Below, piece after piece: positions 1 through 10,187 of a stretch of 64,000 bases of DNA. Numbering within the stretch: the first letter of the stretch is position 1; each line of letters begins with the position of its first letter. Source of the stretch: Hevea brasiliensis. Taxonomy: Eukaryota; Streptophyta; Magnoliopsida; Malpighiales; Euphorbiaceae. The position numbers were made by a program, and so were the translations under genes. The stretch is from positions 34,985,024 through 35,049,023 of the forward strand of contig NC_079510.1 in NCBI RefSeq assembly GCF_030052815.1. The letters are read 5' to 3'. The notes beneath the pieces are model-generated. The model made no database searches. It was not told the origin of the DNA and was given only the letters and a program-made list of their open reading frames with translations.

Positions 1-47
1 ACGGAGCTCTTAGGGGAAGAGTACAGGCCCTGATCAGAAATGGGTGG

Positions 48-332
48 TTGAAGATTGAAGGAAACAGTTCTCTCCCCAATGTCACTTCAAACCCCCTGCC
101 CAATCATGGTACAGGTAGTGGTGTGAACATGATAGAACCTGAGGATGAAAAGTCAACTGTGGAGGTAGATCAACTGATTCCTCACTTCGAGGAAATTTTT
201 GCAATGGCAGTAAGGGAAGGCTACCTTTTAGCTCCGGCATCAGCGTCAGAAAGTGATACGGGATGCCCCTACCATGGAGGAGCAGCTAATCATAAGCTGT
301 GCAACTGTGAGGGATTTCGGCAAGAGGTCTAG
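48..332 (+). pseudogene. Tat gag, C-terminal fragment with CCHC-like knuckle
   Basis: A 94-residue open stretch ends in a Cys/His cluster (CPYHGGAANHKLCNC), which resembles the C-x-x-H-x-x-x-x-x-H-x-x-x-x-C nucleic-acid-binding knuckle of Tat-type gag proteins. The frame breaks at 330 but readable gag-like sequence continues for a short way. The upstream capsid part is missing because the window starts here. In an intact element this protein would package element RNA in cytoplasmic particles. Confidence 0.6.
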
Positions 333-662
333 AGGATGCTATCCCTCAAAATTTTGAGATATCAAAATAGGTTAAAGGTAGAGGGCGAAGTGAACACAAC
401 CAGATTTGGCTAGAATGCCTCCACCAATCCCAGTTTAACCTTTTCTGCTCACAACGCACCAACACCAACACCACAAATAATAGTCATCCGAACCCTGCCT
501 CAACTCCCAGTTACCAACACCCACGCAATACCTTGGAATTACAATCTCCAGGTATTTACTCAAAGTGCATCCAGTAGCACTCCAACTCCTACCCTTAACT
601 AGTCCCAAGTTCAACCAATCACCCCTCTTAGACCGTGCTTTGCTCCTCATGAGCATTTTAAA

Positions 663-1073
663 ATGACTTACGCTGGACCATCCAACAATGCTACTCCCCA
701 ATCAAACCCAGAAACAACCAGTATCTCCATCCCGCCAGAGCAAGAGGTAGAATTTATAACCCGAAGTGGGAGATGTTACGGGAATAAAGAGAGGGAAAAG
801 AAGAAGGGGAAAGCAAAAATGGGAGAGCCACAAGAGAACACGGAGGAGGAGGTTGAGAAGATTGAGAAAGGAGAACCTACCGAACCAAGGGGAGAAGAGA
901 AGCTGTTGCTTCAAATAATGAAGCATAGTGAATACGATGTTGTCGAGCAACTGAGGAAGATGCCTGCCCGGATTTCATTGCTGTCACTGATTCTGACCTC
1001 GGAAGTGCATCCCCAAGGTCTGCAAAAGATTCTGGATCAGGCCTTTGTAAACCCCGATATCACGTCGGGGTAA
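663..1073 (+). pseudogene. Tat gag-protease linker
   Basis: This 136-residue stretch contains an ITRSGRCY motif, then a Lys/Glu-rich low-complexity segment, then a segment about EYDVVEQLRKMPARISLLSL. That order (T-R-S-G-R, charged linker, hydrophobic helix just before the protease) is usual in Tat polyproteins. It ends at a stop at 1071-1073, while protease-like sequence resumes nearly at once. The region 333-662 between this and the gag knuckle keeps no long frame and is rich in Pro, Thr and Asn codons. Confidence 0.6.
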
Positions 1074-1148
1074 TTTGAGAAAATAGTTGGGCAAATACAG
1101 GCATCCAGTTTCATCACTTTCTCGAAAGAGCAGATAGACCCGGCTGGT

Positions 1149-1487
1149 TTGAAGCACACCAAAGCTTTGCACATGATAACCAAATGTAAAGGGTGCATAG
1201 TCGCCAAAGTCTTGATTGACAATGGATCCGCTCTTAATGTCTTACCCAATGCCACCCTGGCGAGACTACCTGTTGATCGATCAAACATACGCCAAAGTAC
1301 TATAGTGGTAAGAGCCTTCGACGGCACAAGAAGGGAGGTACTTGGAGACATCGATTTATCGCTTCAAATCGGGGCATGCACTTTCAACGTCACATTCCAA
1401 GTGATGGACATTGAACCTGCATACACCATGCTGCTAGGGAGACCCTGGATCCATTCAGCAAATGTCGTACCTTCCACTTTACACTAG
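1149..1487 (+). pseudogene. Tat aspartic protease
   Basis: This is a retropepsin-like domain of 112 residues. The active-site region reads LIDNGSALNVLP, with Asn in place of the more usual Thr or Ser after the catalytic Asp; such variants are common in Tat elements. A flap-like region follows, then MLLGRPWIH, the typical end of the retroelement protease fold. The frame closes at 1485-1487. In an active element it would cut the Gag-Pol precursor inside the particle. Confidence 0.75.
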
Positions 1488-1541
1488 AGAATTAAATACA
1501 TCACGGGCGGCAGAATCATCATAGTAAAGGGGGAAGAAGCC

Positions 1542-2065
1542 ATGCTGGTCACCAAGCCGCAATCAGTCCCTTACGTGGAAACAACTGAAAAGTCCTTGGA
1601 AAGTTCTTTCCAGGCACTAGAGTTACAAGAAACTACCCTGAGGGAAGAAGGGGCTACGGCTATGGTGGCAAAGGTGATGTTTAAGACCGGATACGAAAAG
1701 GGCAAGGGATTGGGCGATGCATTGCAGGGTATTATTGAACCCATACCAGCTATTTAGAAGATCAGCCACTTCGGCCTGGGATATGAGGAGGATGCTCTCA
1801 TGGATGGGCGATTCTGGATGAGGAACATGCCCCGGGATCAAAGGTTTGACCAGAGAATCGGGAAAATGAAGGTTGTCCCGAAAATCTCAGATGTTTTCAC
1901 CAAATCACCCATTGAGAATCTGGAGGAAGGTGAAGAATTTCCCGAAGAACCATCCATTGATGTCATACAACTGGACTCCCTATATGAAGCCCTGATCTCA
2001 CCAATGGCTGAGAGACAAGAGCTGGATAATTGGGTAGCAGAAGATATTCCTGTGCTCAATCTCGA
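1542..2065 (+). pseudogene. Tat pol segment with G-patch-like motif, exon upstream of intron
   Basis: The segment reads through GYEKGKGLG, a glycine-rich G-patch-like motif often found between protease and RT in Tat elements. One in-frame stop (1755-1757) interrupts it. The same frame continues as an acidic linker to 2065, where a GTAAAG donor-like sequence starts. The only remaining stop of this frame (TAA at 2067-2069) lies inside the proposed intron, which supports splicing there. A nucleic-acid-binding role for the G-patch is inferred from the motif class only. Confidence 0.6.
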
Positions 2066-2236
2066 GTAAAGAACATTTTGTTATCCACACTTGATCATTT
2101 TGTCTATGGTGGCAAGTGTAATGTTGTAAATGGGCCTCTTTTATGATAAGTGAATTAACGAATTAATAGTGCATTTTGCATCCAATTCTTTTTTCTTAAA
2201 ATCCCTTTTTAATATACTCCACTTTCATTTCTCTAG
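2066..2236 (+). other. Putative 171-bp spliceosomal intron in Tat pol
   Basis: The donor is A|GTAAAG at 2066 and the acceptor TTTCTCTAG| ends at 2236, after a T-rich tract. The interval is AT-rich, non-coding and contains the stop that ends the upstream frame. Joining 2065 to 2237 keeps the reading frame (CTC GA + G ACC ATT). Ogre-type elements are known to carry an intron between protease and RT; position and size agree with that. No transcript evidence is available here. Confidence 0.6.
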
Positions 2237-3511
2237 GACCATTGACCAATTCACACATAATAATTCAATTGACTCAGAAGTTCCTTATGTTAACTTTGAA
2301 ACTCCCATAACTGCCATTGCTTCAAGTGATTCTAAAGAAGAACCTATAGAAGAATGGGGTGAAAGAGATGAACCTTCCCTGGTGCCTTGCGGGCACAAAA
2401 CGCACACCATAAACCTAGGGACTGAAGAAATAAAGAGGGAACTTAAGATTGTGGGAAGTGGAGAATTAGAAGATATGGTTAGTCTGGTCAAAGAATTCTT
2501 GGATGTATTCTCATGGAGCTACGACGATATGCCCGGATTGGACCCTCAGATAGTGACACACAAGATTTCCCTAATTCCCGGGACAATTCCAGTAAAGCAG
2601 AAGTTAAGAAGAATGAATCCCGACACCCTGCTTAAAGTTAGGGATGAAGTCAAAAAGCAGTACGATGCTGGATTTTTGGAAGTAGTCAAGTACCCTCAGT
2701 GGATAGCTAATGTTGTCCCGATAATGAAGAAAGACGAGAGAGTCAGGGTATGTGTTGATTACAGGGATCTCAATAAAGCGAGCTTGAAGGATGATTTCCC
2801 TCTCCCACATATAGACGTGCTGGTCGATAACACTGCAGGATTGGGTAGATGTTCGTGCATTGACGGGGCATTCGAGTACAACCAAATCCCCATGGATGAA
2901 GAAGACAAGGATAAGACTGCTTTTATCACTTAGTGGGGGGTGTTCTGTTATCCGGTCATGCCATTTGGGTTAAAGAATGTTGGAGCTACCTACCAACGTG
3001 CTATGGTCACATTATTCCATAACATGATGCACAAAGAAGTAGAGGTGTATGTGGACGATATGATCATCAAATCCAGAGAGGGAGAAAGTCATGTACAAGT
3101 GCTGAGGAAAGTATTCAAGAGACTCAAGAAGTATCAGTTGAAATTAAACCCAGCCAAGTGTGTGTTTGGGGCTAGATCTGGAAAGCTATTGGGGTTCATA
3201 GTAAGTGAGAAGGGAATAGAAGTAGACCCAGACAACGTTCGAGCCATTCAAGAAGTGCCATCCCCAAAGACAGAAAGGGAGGTGCGCAGTTTCCTAGGAA
3301 AACTAAACTACATCTCAAGATTCATTTCCAACCTCACTGCTAAAGCTGAACCCATCTTTAAGCTACTCAGAAAGAATAACACCACTCAATGGGATTCAGT
3401 TTGTCAAGAGGCTTTCGAGAAAATTAAACAGTACCTGTCAAACCCACCGATATTGGTCCCTCCAGTGGCAGGAAGGCCATTAATTCTGTACATGGTAGTC
3501 AACATAGTTTA
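2237..3511 (+). pseudogene. Tat reverse transcriptase
   Basis: This is an RT of the Ty3/Gypsy type. Its order is a leader with GTIPVKQKLRRMNP, then VCVDYRDLNKA, a stop codon (TAG, 2931-2933) where MPFGLKN-type sequence should follow directly, then the catalytic YVDD at 3048-3059, GFIVSEKGIEVDP and FLGKLNYISRFI (the RT thumb). The frame is the same on both sides of the TAG, so one nonsense change is the main break. The catalytic aspartates are present. The frame ends at 3510 at the start of the first RNase H. Confidence 0.9.
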
Positions 3512-3881
3512 ATGGGATGTTTTCTGGGATAGCATGATGACACAGGTCGAAAGGAGAGGGCCATTTATTACCTGAGCAAGAAATTCAATGATTGCGAGTC
3601 AAGGTATTTGCTCCTAGAGAAAACTTGTTGCTCGTTGGCCTGGATGGTGAATCGGCTTAAACACTACATGTTGAATCATAAGACATGGCTCCTCTCGGAT
3701 AGATCCCATCAAGTATGTATTTGACAGCCCATTCGTGCCAGGGAGGATAGCAAAATGGCAGGTCATACTCTCTCAATATGATATTGCCTATATGACCAGA
3801 AAAGCAGTAAAAGGGAGCGTAATTGCTGATCTCCTAGCAGAAAACCCTATCCAAGATTATGAGGCCTTGGATTTTTAATTC
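3512..3881 (+). pseudogene. Tat first RNase H (Ty3 type), badly decayed
   Basis: Frames shift several times, but pieces remain readable: an ERRGPFIT-like piece near 3550, then YVFDSPFVPGRIAKWQV (3715-3765) and VKGSVIADLLAENP (3808-3849), which is the tail of the RVT-RNase H connection. Catalytic residues cannot be assigned with certainty. Its value is positional: it lies between RT and the better preserved second RNase H. Confidence 0.55.
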
Positions 3882-3941
3882 CCTGATGAGCATGTTAATG
3901 AGGTCGGCGGCAAGGAAAAGGAACCAGCTGATGTATGGGAA

Positions 3942-4814
3942 ATGTATTTTGATGGAGCTGTCAATTTGTCTAGTAATGGGACCGGAGCTGTATTGGTATC
4001 CCCTGATGGAAAACACTTCCCGATAGCTATCAAGTTAAGATTTGACTACACCAACAATGTCACAGAATACGAAGCCTGTGTGATGGGTTTACAGGCTGCA
4101 ATTAAAATGAAAGTCAGAAAGTTAGAGGTGTATGGAGATTTGGCCTTAATCATTTATCAAGTCAAGGGAGAATGGCAAACCAAGGACCCGAAGCTGATCC
4201 CATATCAAAATTATCTACTAGAATTGATCAAGAAATTTGAAGAAATTTCTTTCACTCACCTCAGTCGGGACAAGAATCAATTTGCGGATGCCTTAGCCAT
4301 TCTGGCTGTCATGGCTCAAATGGAAGAGGGGCAGACGACTCAGGTATTACAGATCAAAGCAAGGGGTGAGCCAGCTTACTATTTCATGGTCGAGGAAGAA
4401 ATCGATGGTAAGCCCTGGTACCATGATATCCAAGTCTACATCAAAACCAGGGAATACCCCCCAGGGGCAAGCAGAAACGAAAGGAGAATGATCAGGAGAT
4501 TAGCTTTGGGATATTTCCCCAGCGGTGAAATTCTGTACAAAAGGAGCTCCAATGGCGAATTGTTGAGATGCGTAGATGCAAAAGAAGCAAGGAGGATCCT
4601 TTTCGAGACTCATGAGGGGATTTGTGCAACCCACGCTAATGGACATATGATGGCCAAGCAAATTATGAGACGGGGATACTTCTGGACCACTATGGAGAAA
4701 GACTGCATCGAGTACTTTCAGAAATGTCATAAATGTCAAATCTATGCGGATCCGATAAACGTTCTGCCTCATCAATTGTTCAATCTCGTCTCACCTTGGC
4801 CTCTTACAATGTAG
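3942..4814 (+). pseudogene. Tat second (archaeal-like) RNase H and integrase zinc-binding region
   Basis: Residues 1-125 form an RVT_3-type RNase H: YFDGAVN at the start with the first catalytic Asp, NNVTEYEACVMGL with the catalytic Glu, and a late FADALA with the last Asp. Residues about 215-275 hold the integrase N-terminal HHCC zinc finger (HEGICATHANGH, then CHKCQ). The frame is open for 290 residues and stops at 4812-4814 immediately before the integrase core. Dual RNase H is the lineage marker. Confidence 0.85.
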
Positions 4815-5655
4815 GGCATCGACGTAATGGGTCCCATTAATCCCAAGGCATCCAATGGGCATAGGTTCATCTTGGTGGCTATTGACTACTTTTCTAAATG
4901 GGTCAAAGTGACGTCATATGCCCACATTTTGCAGAATACATTTCTCAAATTTCTCTGAAATAATGTCATCTGCCAACACGGCCTCCCCAGCGAAATCATC
5001 ACTGACAACGCTAAGAATTTGAACAGTCCGAAGGTCCAAAGTTTATATGACCAATACAAAATCCGACATCTCAATTCTTCACCATATCATCCCCAGATGA
5101 ATGGAGCGGTAGAAGCCGCTAACAAAAATCTTAAGAGAATAACCGGAAAATGACCGTCACCTATAGAGATTGGCATGATATGCTTCCCTACGCTCTTCAT
5201 GCATACCGGAACTCTGTAAGGACATCAACTGGGGCAACTCCATACCCACTAGTTTACGGAATGGAAGTTGTTTTGCCTATTGAAGTAGAAATTCCTTCCC
5301 TGAGAATTCTGAAAGAATCAGGAATCGATGAGTCAAATGGAACCAATCAAGGTTAGACCAATTGAATTTGTTGGACGAGAAAAAGCTAGCAGCAGCGTGT
5401 CATGGGCAATTATACCAAAGAAGAATGGCTAGGGCATTTAACAAAGGCGTTCGCCCACGTGAATTTCAACCAGGAGATCAGGTCCTGAAAAAGATTCTTC
5501 CAAATCAAAATGATACTCGGGGCAAATGGTCGCTAACTTATGAGGGACCCTATGTAGTTAAAAAGACATTTTTCGGTGGTGCCTTGATCTTGACCCACAT
5601 GGACGGCGAAGAATTCTCAAGACCCGTGAATGCAGATGCTGTCAAAAGGTATTAT
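4815..5655 (+). pseudogene. Tat integrase core and C-terminus
   Basis: The D,D-35-E core is recognisable: GIDVMG at 4818, IITDN near 5000 and GAVEAANK near 5110, so all three acidic positions are kept. In-frame stops occur near 4956 and 5151. The C-terminal part continues in two open pieces (5150-5356, 5362-5655) with WHDMLPYALHAYR and a GPYVVKK-type C-terminal fold. An A-run at 5660-5672 follows, after which frames are not element protein. Confidence 0.8.
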
Positions 5656-5679
5656 GCCAAAAAAAAAAAAAAAGGGAGT

Positions 5680-6385
5680 AGGGGTGAAAACCTAAAAGGG
5701 TGCTCCTTGCAAAATGTGCGAAAGAGGGCGAAAACCCGCAAGGGCGCTTTCTATAAAATGAGTGAAGGGTGAAAACCCAAAAAGGCACCCTAAAAAAGCG
5801 AGCCTAAAAAAAAAAATTCTAGGGGTGAAAACCCGAAAGGGCGCCCTTAGAACCAGAAAATGGAAAAATAAAGAAAGAAATACGGGACCAGGAAAGGAAA
5901 TAAGACACCACGGCACGAACATTCATCAAAAGACCACTTGAAATAATGGCAGTTAAGGGAGTTTGAAGTTGACTATAAGAAATTTGTGAGAACCATTCTT
6001 GTACCTTTCTTTTTTTAAAAAAAAACTCTACCTTTATTCTCAAGCTGTAATAAAGTCATTCTTTCACTCTGATTTATCTTTCTTACTTACACTCTGATTT
6101 ATCTTTCTTATATACCCACACTCTAATGTTATCTTTCTTCTACACCTTTATTTTATGCGTTATTAATCCGTTAAAATTTTGTCATAAGAGTAGGATTTAA
6201 ATATTGATAACCTCATGTACTTTGCTATGAGATTTGCAGGAAATGATCAATAGCAAAAAAAAAAAAAAAAAAACTAAGGGTGAAGATCCAGAAGGGCGCT
6301 TCTAGTCAAATTTGCAGAGGGGAAAGTGAAAATCCGCAAGGGCACTTTTCGCAAAATAAGAGGGAAGTCGAGAACAGAAAGGGCA
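5680..6385 (+). repeat. Two blocks of about 40-bp GGGTGAAAACCC repeats in Tat 3' region
   Basis: Units built on GGGTGAAAACCCGAAAGGGC recur at about 5684, 5728, 5767 and 5821, and more degenerate units at about 6277, 6320 and 6361. The core is partly self-complementary (GGGT...ACCC, GGGCGCCC). The blocks flank about 430 bp of T-rich sequence with a repeated TCTGATTTATCTTTCTTA motif (6068-6110). They lie between the integrase end and the tandem array, in untranslated sequence. Confidence 0.75.
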
Positions 6386-6534
6386 TCCTGGGAAGTGAGT
6401 AAGAAAAGGAAAGTGGTGGGTTAGGTCTTGGGACTGGTCCTCCATTAACCGTTTATCTTTGGGATCCTGTTAAGTACACTTCGACTCGAAAGAACTTCTC
6501 GAGTCAGGTTAGCCTTACTTTGTCAGCATTTTAG

Positions 6535-7060
6535 TTTTAAATTTCTTGTTATCTACCTCTGGTTCCTTAATCCAAGTTGATTTTAAATTTCTTGTTATCA
6601 ACCTCTGGTTCCTTGATCCAAGTTGATTTTAATTTCTAGCATTTAAATTTCTTTTTATCAACCTCTGGTTCCTTGATCCAAGTTGATTTTAATTTTCAGC
6701 ATTTTAAATTTCATGTTATCAACCTCTGGTTCCTTGATCCAAGTTCATTTTAATTTTCAGCATTTTAAATTTCATGCTATCAACCTCTGGTTCCTTGATC
6801 CAAGTTGATTTTAATTTTCAGCATTTTAAACTTCATGCTATCAACCTCCGGTTCCTTGATCCAAGTTGATTTTAAATTCCTGTCATCAACCTCTGGTTCC
6901 TTGATCCAAGTTGATTTTAATTTCTTGTATTTAAATTCCTGTCATCAACCTCTAGTTCCTTGATACAAGTTGATTTTAATTTCTTACATTTAAATTCCTA
7001 TCATCAACCTCTGGTTCCTTGATCTAAGTTGATTTTAGTTTCCAGCTTTTAACTTCCAAG
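6535..7060 (+). repeat. Tandem array of about 60-bp units in Tat 3' untranslated region
   Basis: The core ACCTCTGGTTCCTTGATCCA recurs at about 6555, 6601, 6661, 6722, 6783, 6844, 6889, 6949 and 7008. Spacing is mostly 60-61 bp, with two 45-46 bp units that lack a T-rich filler. Retand-type elements are known for an amplified tandem repeat between pol and the 3' LTR, and this fits that position. Confidence 0.85.
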
Positions 7061-7177
7061 TCAAATTTTGATTCTCAGTGTTTTAATTTGTCATACCCCA
7101 ATCACCTAAAATATGGGTCTGAATCTTTATATAATTCCTATACGGGAAAATTTTATTCCCTTCAATAGAAATTATGT

Positions 7178-7190
7178 AAAGAGGGACAGC
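7178..7190 (+). promoter_or_regulatory. Tat polypurine tract
   Basis: AAAGAGGGACAGC lies directly against a TGTCGACGCC sequence that I take as the LTR start. A purine run of this type primes plus-strand DNA synthesis. Confidence 0.65.
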
Positions 7191-7764
7191 TGTCGACGCC
7201 ATATTTTGGCCGATCACCGAGGTCAAGGGACTTTAAAATTGACTCCCAGCTGACGTCCTTCGATCACAACTGACTTTTTCAAACAATAAACTGATCCCAC
7301 ACTTAGTTAATTGTTTTTCGATCTCTTATCAGAGGGGTTCGAACTAATTTCAGGTCTCTGTACCCTCTAGTCTTGCCTCCCGATCTCTCTTTACAAATAT
7401 TATGGAAAGTCATTTAGCTAATGCTAGAATCGGGTTCTTCACTTGTATGTCCCAGATATTCCTTAAAATAAAGTTAAGGTTTCTGTCCGATTTAATGATG
7501 ATTCTAATCTTAAGAATTCAAATCAAGTATTTCCAATTCTAATGTTCTAAAGTTCTACCCGGTGTTTGGTAATGGCTTAGTCCGATCTCATGCATACAAT
7601 ATTTTTCCGACCTCTTATACTTAGGTTAATAGTTGCTTTTAAGTTTGATGTTCTAATACGTTCAAACATTTAACTACTCATACAATTAGGATGCTTTCCG
7701 ATCTCATCAAGAAATTGAACAAAAAGAGAGAACTTCACTTCATTTCAAAATAAAAATTTACAAG

Positions 7765-8064
7765 TCATTCGGCTGGAGGGTCTCTCCCAGCCTGTTCTCT
7801 AAGTACATCATCATTTCTCTCATTCTCTTTCTCTCTCTCTGGATCCTCGTCGCTCTCATCTTTGGCCTCTAGGGCGAGCTCTTTCATCCAGGAGAAGTCC
7901 TCTTCAGGATACCGCTTCCTCAGCTCGGCCAGAAGGTCATTATAGGCGTTCACATAAGCCCCGGCCTCCTTCGTAATGCTCTCCTCTTCCTTAGCTTGAA
8001 GTTCCTCATCCTTGGCTTGGAGCTCTTCCTCCTTCGCCCAAAGGTCTTCAACATAACGAGCGAG
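7765..8064 (-). pseudogene. Tat antisense ORF, C-terminal coiled-coil part
   Basis: Read on minus, this is the continuation of the antisense protein whose main part lies at 21239-22826. When the Copia element and one GCGAG copy are removed, the frame passes through the junction (a codon is split by the duplication) and runs about 100 residues to a stop at 7765. The segment is rich in Glu, Lys and Leu (repeats of KxEELQAK), predicting a coiled coil, and ends in an acidic/basic tail. Function is unknown. Confidence 0.65.
8060..8064. repeat. Target-site duplication of the Copia element (GCGAG)
   Basis: GCGAG at 8060-8064 is repeated exactly at 21234-21238, on the outer sides of the TG...CA termini of the Copia element. 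Confidence 0.92.
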
Positions 8065-10173
8065 TGAAGGAACGGAAGCATGAAAAACATAAGTTTATAC
8101 CATTGAATTCAAAAATTTTCACCTAGGGTCACATGCATCATGCAAGATTTATTTTTTTCTATTTGATTTCAATGATAAACAACATATTAAAACACTTTTA
8201 ATATGTTTTTGGATCTGTATTTGCCATTTAAGATTTTAAAATTAATTAGATTAATTTTAGAACCCTAGATTAAATCAAGAACAAATACACTAACCTCATG
8301 ATGCACTGCAGTGTATTTGTGCCTTTCAGATGCATCTTCAGGACACCAGATATTGTCCCTCTAACTTATCCACACCAAGAAAACCTATGGCAGCCCTTGA
8401 ACAGCTTCTAAAGCTTTTTCTATTATTTAGAAAATCAAGTTCTACCTTTTAAGAGATTAAAGATGTAAATAGGACACTAGAAACAATTTCTAGTATTCTC
8501 AATTCAAGAGATTGTTTGCTAATCTCTTGGAATAGATGAGAGAAGAAGATGAAGAGAAGGGAAGCCTCTTGAGTAGCGGCACCAAGGTTATTTGCTGCTG
8601 GTTGTGTTATTTTCTTTTCATAACAACACTTATATAGCTAGGTCAACACATTAAACCCTTGCCACATGTCATCCTCTGATTAGTTCTAGGTTTAATTAAC
8701 CCAATCACATTGTGCCAAGTGTCAAACCTATATCTAATCTTAATTTTAATCATCTTACATGATTAAAAGACATTTGGCAAGCTTATATGTAGTGCCATGT
8801 GTCACCATCTCATGGTGCCACATGTCACCCTGTGAAATGACCAAAAAGCCCCTGTGTCTTAATTTTGAGCTCTCAACCCAAAATAATTATTTCTCTTCTT
8901 CTAATCAATTTATATCAAATATAAATTAATTAATTAATCTCTATTAATTAATTTCTCATTAATTAAATTCATATTTAAACACTTTAAATATAAATTTAAC
9001 TTATACTATACATCCAATAATCTAGATTTGGTTTCAAGTCATGCTAGGGACTTTGCAATCTAATTGCAAACCAAACCTATTTAATTAATCAATTAAACTC
9101 TTTAATTAATTCATTAAATCATATTTAATTAAGTGATAACTTGTGTATGTGTGTGACTTACTAGGCTCATCACTAATTGGCAATGAGATATGATATCAAC
9201 TCTTAATATCATCAGAACACTTTCTTACCATAAATGATTTCTCTAAATCATTTTATGCACCTCATAGACTATGGTTAACACCTAGCATAGCATGCCATGG
9301 TCACCCAATTAGTAATAAGATTTACCTTAAATGAACCTATAATCATATGTTACCATGTATTAGAATCTCTCTGTTACAAAATCCCAACTCAAGTTGGAGT
9401 TATGGTTTATGTCAAACTCCATTTGCTATGAATATTATGTTCTCTTTTAATTCCAGTTCTTGATTAAAAAGATTTTCTCATCAGAAACTCTTTTCTGATT
9501 AAATCTTTCTGTCCTGGCCAGGAACTTGAGACATCAAGAACAATTAAATGAACATAGGATTTTATCTCTATTTACTTAGAGGAATAGATTTCATCTTGAT
9601 CAACACCTACCTCCATATATAACTAGTAGGAGCCAACACATGCCCATATACCCATACACAGTACAAGTATGAAAGCAGTATCAAACTCAAACTACCTATA
9701 TACAAGATAACTGTGCTATCTCAGGTTTAAAGATTATATGCACTGATATGATTTATGACAAAACATTGACAAGAGTAAACTCCATGTGCTTGTCATAAGT
9801 GTCACTGGTTCGGCCTACTTATCATGTATAAGTGCCTATCATGTTTGTTATATGGCATGAGACTCACCATTCCATCTTATTTATATCTCATATAAATAAC
9901 TTGGGAATAAACACGAATACAATCTTTCTGGATAAGTCATGTCCTTATTATGAAGTATCCTCGATTGTGAACCTATTTATGATACTTTGTACTAGAAATA
10001 CTGTCACTCATATTCTTAACAACTTAAGAATAGAATTTCTAACAAAATATCAATGGACCTTTTCTATTACACATAAATATCTTATGTAAACGGAAAAGTG
10101 AAAATGCCTTTTATTAATAAAAACATGTACAATATACATACTAAATGATATGCTCTAGGGCATACTACTAACA
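8065..10173 (-). repeat. Copia 3' LTR (left copy)
   Basis: It begins TGAAGGAACGG and ends CATACTACTAACA on +, so on minus it runs TGTTAG...TTCA. It matches the right copy along its whole length. It lacks the 23-bp duplication (GTGCCATGTGTCACCATCTCAT type) present in the right LTR near 19835-19880, which accounts for the 22-bp length difference. ORFs inside it are not supported as genes. Confidence 0.92.
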
Positions 10174-10187
10174 ATCTCCCACTAGCA
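10174..10187 (-). promoter_or_regulatory. Copia polypurine tract
   Basis: On minus the sequence GCTAGTGGGAGAT abuts the 3' LTR (TGTTAG...). It would prime second-strand synthesis. Confidence 0.6.

Larger units (their letters stand above)
1..7190 (+). mobile_element. Ty3/Gypsy element, Tat lineage, internal region (5' end outside window)
   Basis: Degenerate coding blocks occur in the order gag end, protease, G-patch-like segment, RT, RNase H, second RNase H of the RVT_3 (archaeal-like) type, integrase. They are followed by about 1.5 kb of repeat-rich untranslated sequence and a polypurine tract. Two RNase H regions in a Gypsy pol mark the Tat lineage (Ogre, Retand and relatives). Several stops and frame changes make the copy non-coding. 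The 5' LTR, primer site and most of gag lie left of the window. Lineage is assigned from domain order, not from a tree. Confidence 0.88.
7191..8064 (+). mobile_element. Tat 3' LTR, left part (interrupted by Copia insertion)
   Basis: The segment begins TGTCGACGCC right after the polypurine tract and runs to the Copia insertion. It resumes after the GCGAG duplication at 21239. Apart from the antisense coding tail at 7765-8064 it contains GATCTC/CGATCTC-rich sequence and no gene. An alternative is that the LTR proper begins downstream and this part is untranslated region. Confidence 0.55.

Noticed and set aside
9832..10089. 85-residue + frame, with a near-identical copy at 20892-21149
   Set aside because: Both lie inside the two Copia LTRs; the repeat pair and antisense position show they are chance frames in LTR sequence.
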